NCBI GenBank assembly: GCA_900549105.1
Contig: URND01000155.1
Span: forward strand, 1-5,811
Origin: an uncultured Eubacteriales bacterium
Lineage (GTDB): Bacteria > Bacillota > Clostridia > Lachnospirales > Lachnospiraceae
Direction: 5' to 3'
DNA: 5,811 nt
Shown here: positions 4,972-5,811 of the stretch, piece by piece
Layout: the number at the start of each line of letters is the position of its first letter
Position numbering within the stretch: position 1 is the first letter of the stretch
The notes under the pieces: generated by a model
What the model saw: the letters and a program-made list of their open reading frames with translations, nothing else
What the model was told of the DNA's origin: nothing
The model's database searches: none
Made by a program: the position numbers and the translations under genes

Positions 4972-5811
4972 TTACTCCTCCACCAGAACAAGCGTTGATT
5001 TGCGCCGTATGACTCCAAAGGCAATTAGGCAGATCACGACCGATAGCAGTGAGCCTGCCGCGGTAGCCAGTCCCATCGGGAGAAGCGTTGCCGGGAATAA
5101 TTTTGAGGTCACATAAACGCCAGGCACACGCATCAATACAATGGCGAGAATATTGTGTAAAAACGACAGGCCGGATTTCCTGCATGCGCAAAAAAATCCG
5201 CTAAAACTAAAATGAATGCCAGCAAAAATACAGTCAAAAATGTAACCGCGCAGATACTGGCCGCCGAAACGGACCACCGCCGCTCCGTCCGCAGTGCTGG
5301 GATCGGTGAACAGCGAAACGATGCCTTCCGCTGTAAACTGGATCGCGATAGAAGCAAGCACGCCAAAGCCTGCGGCGAGCATCACCGCATAGCGCAGCGT
5401 TTGAATGGCCCGCTCCGGTTTGCCCGCACCGATATTTTGCGCTCCCAAGGCAGAAACGGTAGACAGCATAGAAGAGGGGACCAAAAAGAGGAAACTGATC
5501 ACTTTCTCCACAATCCCGACCGCCGCTGCGTCATTCAGTCCACGCTGATTGGCAATAATCGTGATAATAATAAAAGCAACTTGAATCAGGCCGTCCTGAA
5601 ACGCAATCGGGATGCCGATCCCCAAAATTTTCCCCATGACCGCACGGCAAGGCTTGAAGTTGCTTTTTTTCAGAACGATGCTCCTGCGTTTCAAAATAAC
5701 GGTAAGGGAAACAACTACACTGATTGCCTGAGAGAGAGTTGTACCAAGGGCTGCACCCGCAGGCCCAAGGTGCAGCACACCCATAAAAAGATAGTCTAAA
5801 GCGATGTTGGC
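4972..5811 (-). CDS. MATE-family efflux transporter, C-terminal part (5' end cut by window edge)
   Basis: The last 279 residues of a MATE antiporter; some 160-175 N-terminal residues should lie beyond the right edge. The frame is open to 5811 and starts inside the family's TM5 signature NIALDYLFMGVLHLGPAGAA, so the ATG at 5784 is an internal methionine, not the start. The second half follows, with LGIGIPIAFQDGLIQVAFII (TM7), EKVISFLFLVPSSML, SALGAQNIGAGKPERAIQTL (the conserved loop of the C-terminal half) and final helices ending in RRKSTLVLVEE. No frameshift is seen. It is followed after 3 nt by the BmrR-type MerR gene, whose ribosome binding site lies in this gene's last codons. The pairing implies drug-responsive control of this exporter. 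It differs clearly from the other two MATE proteins here, so it is not a recent duplicate. Confidence 0.93.
   Translation of the reverse strand, partial: ANIALDYLFMGVLHLGPAGAALGTTLSQAISVVVSLTVILKRRSIVLKKSNFKPCRAVMGKILGIGIPIAFQDGLIQVAFIIITIIANQRGLNDAAAVGIVEKVISFLFLVPSSMLSTVSALGAQNIGAGKPERAIQTLRYAVMLAAGFGVLASIAIQFTAEGIVSLFTDPSTADGAAVVRFGGQYLRGYIFDCIFAGIHFSFSGFFCACRKSGLSFLHNILAIVLMRVPGVYVTSKLFPATLLPMGLATAAGSLLSVVICLIAFGVIRRKSTLVLVEE
4975..4980 (-). promoter_or_regulatory. Ribosome binding site of the MerR gene inside the MATE 3' end
   Basis: GAGGAG (minus strand) is also the last two codons (Glu-Glu) of the MATE gene, directly before its TAA stop at 4974-4972. The MerR ATG follows 6 nt later. 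This fixes the start at 4968 and indicates translational coupling of exporter and regulator. Confidence 0.75.

Noticed and set aside
5212..5799. 195-residue plus-strand open frame
   Set aside because: Its composition is that of an antisense shadow of the MATE gene (rich in N, R, H, Q), with no domain recognised.
1..5811. Circular element in which the two partial MATE genes at the edges are one gene
   Set aside because: The lengths (160 + 279 residues) add up to a plausible MATE protein, but joining position 1 to 5811 puts the halves in different frames and gives an early stop; part of TM4-TM5 would also be missing.
1..5811. CRISPR array, tRNA or rRNA gene
   Set aside because: No regularly spaced repeat series and no tRNA- or rRNA-like conserved segments were seen on either strand.

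Overview
The window looks like chromosomal or accessory DNA from a low-to-moderate GC Firmicute, most likely a gut-type Clostridia. The evidence is strong GGAGG-type ribosome binding sites, sigma-A-type promoter hexamers, a degenerate clostridial-type group II intron reverse transcriptase, and proteins that read like clostridial MATE, MerR and nitroreductase proteins. No species can be named from the sequence alone. All credible genes lie on the minus strand, so transcription runs from high to low coordinates.

First block in transcription order (5811 to 3424): the C-terminal ~279 residues of a MATE-family multidrug/cation antiporter, then a BmrR-type MerR regulator (winged HTH, coiled coil, GyrI-like ligand-binding domain), then a stand-alone B3/B4-domain protein related to the editing region of phenylalanyl-tRNA synthetase beta. 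Gaps are 3 and 12 nt, so these three genes form a tight operon whose promoter lies outside the window.

Intergenic region (3423 to 2860): a 10-bp direct repeat with 21-bp period, a possible plus-strand promoter, a ~36-residue relic of a group II intron reverse transcriptase, and a perfect-consensus minus-strand promoter (TTGACA-17-TATAAT). A leader of about 127 nt follows, carrying a strong intrinsic-terminator hairpin with a T6 tract before the next gene. This layout suggests transcription attenuation.

Second block (2859 to 1): a short nitroreductase-family flavoprotein, a complete MATE transporter (453 aa), a GNAT acetyltransferase, and the N-terminal ~160 residues of another MATE transporter. 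The GNAT and last MATE genes overlap by 8 nt. A 12-bp hairpin separates the nitroreductase from the MATE gene.

Taken together the window reads as a detoxification and efflux island: three MATE exporters, a drug-sensing type regulator, an acetyltransferase, a reductase and a possible tRNA-editing protein. The family assignments are firm. The shared-function interpretation and the attenuation model are inferences.
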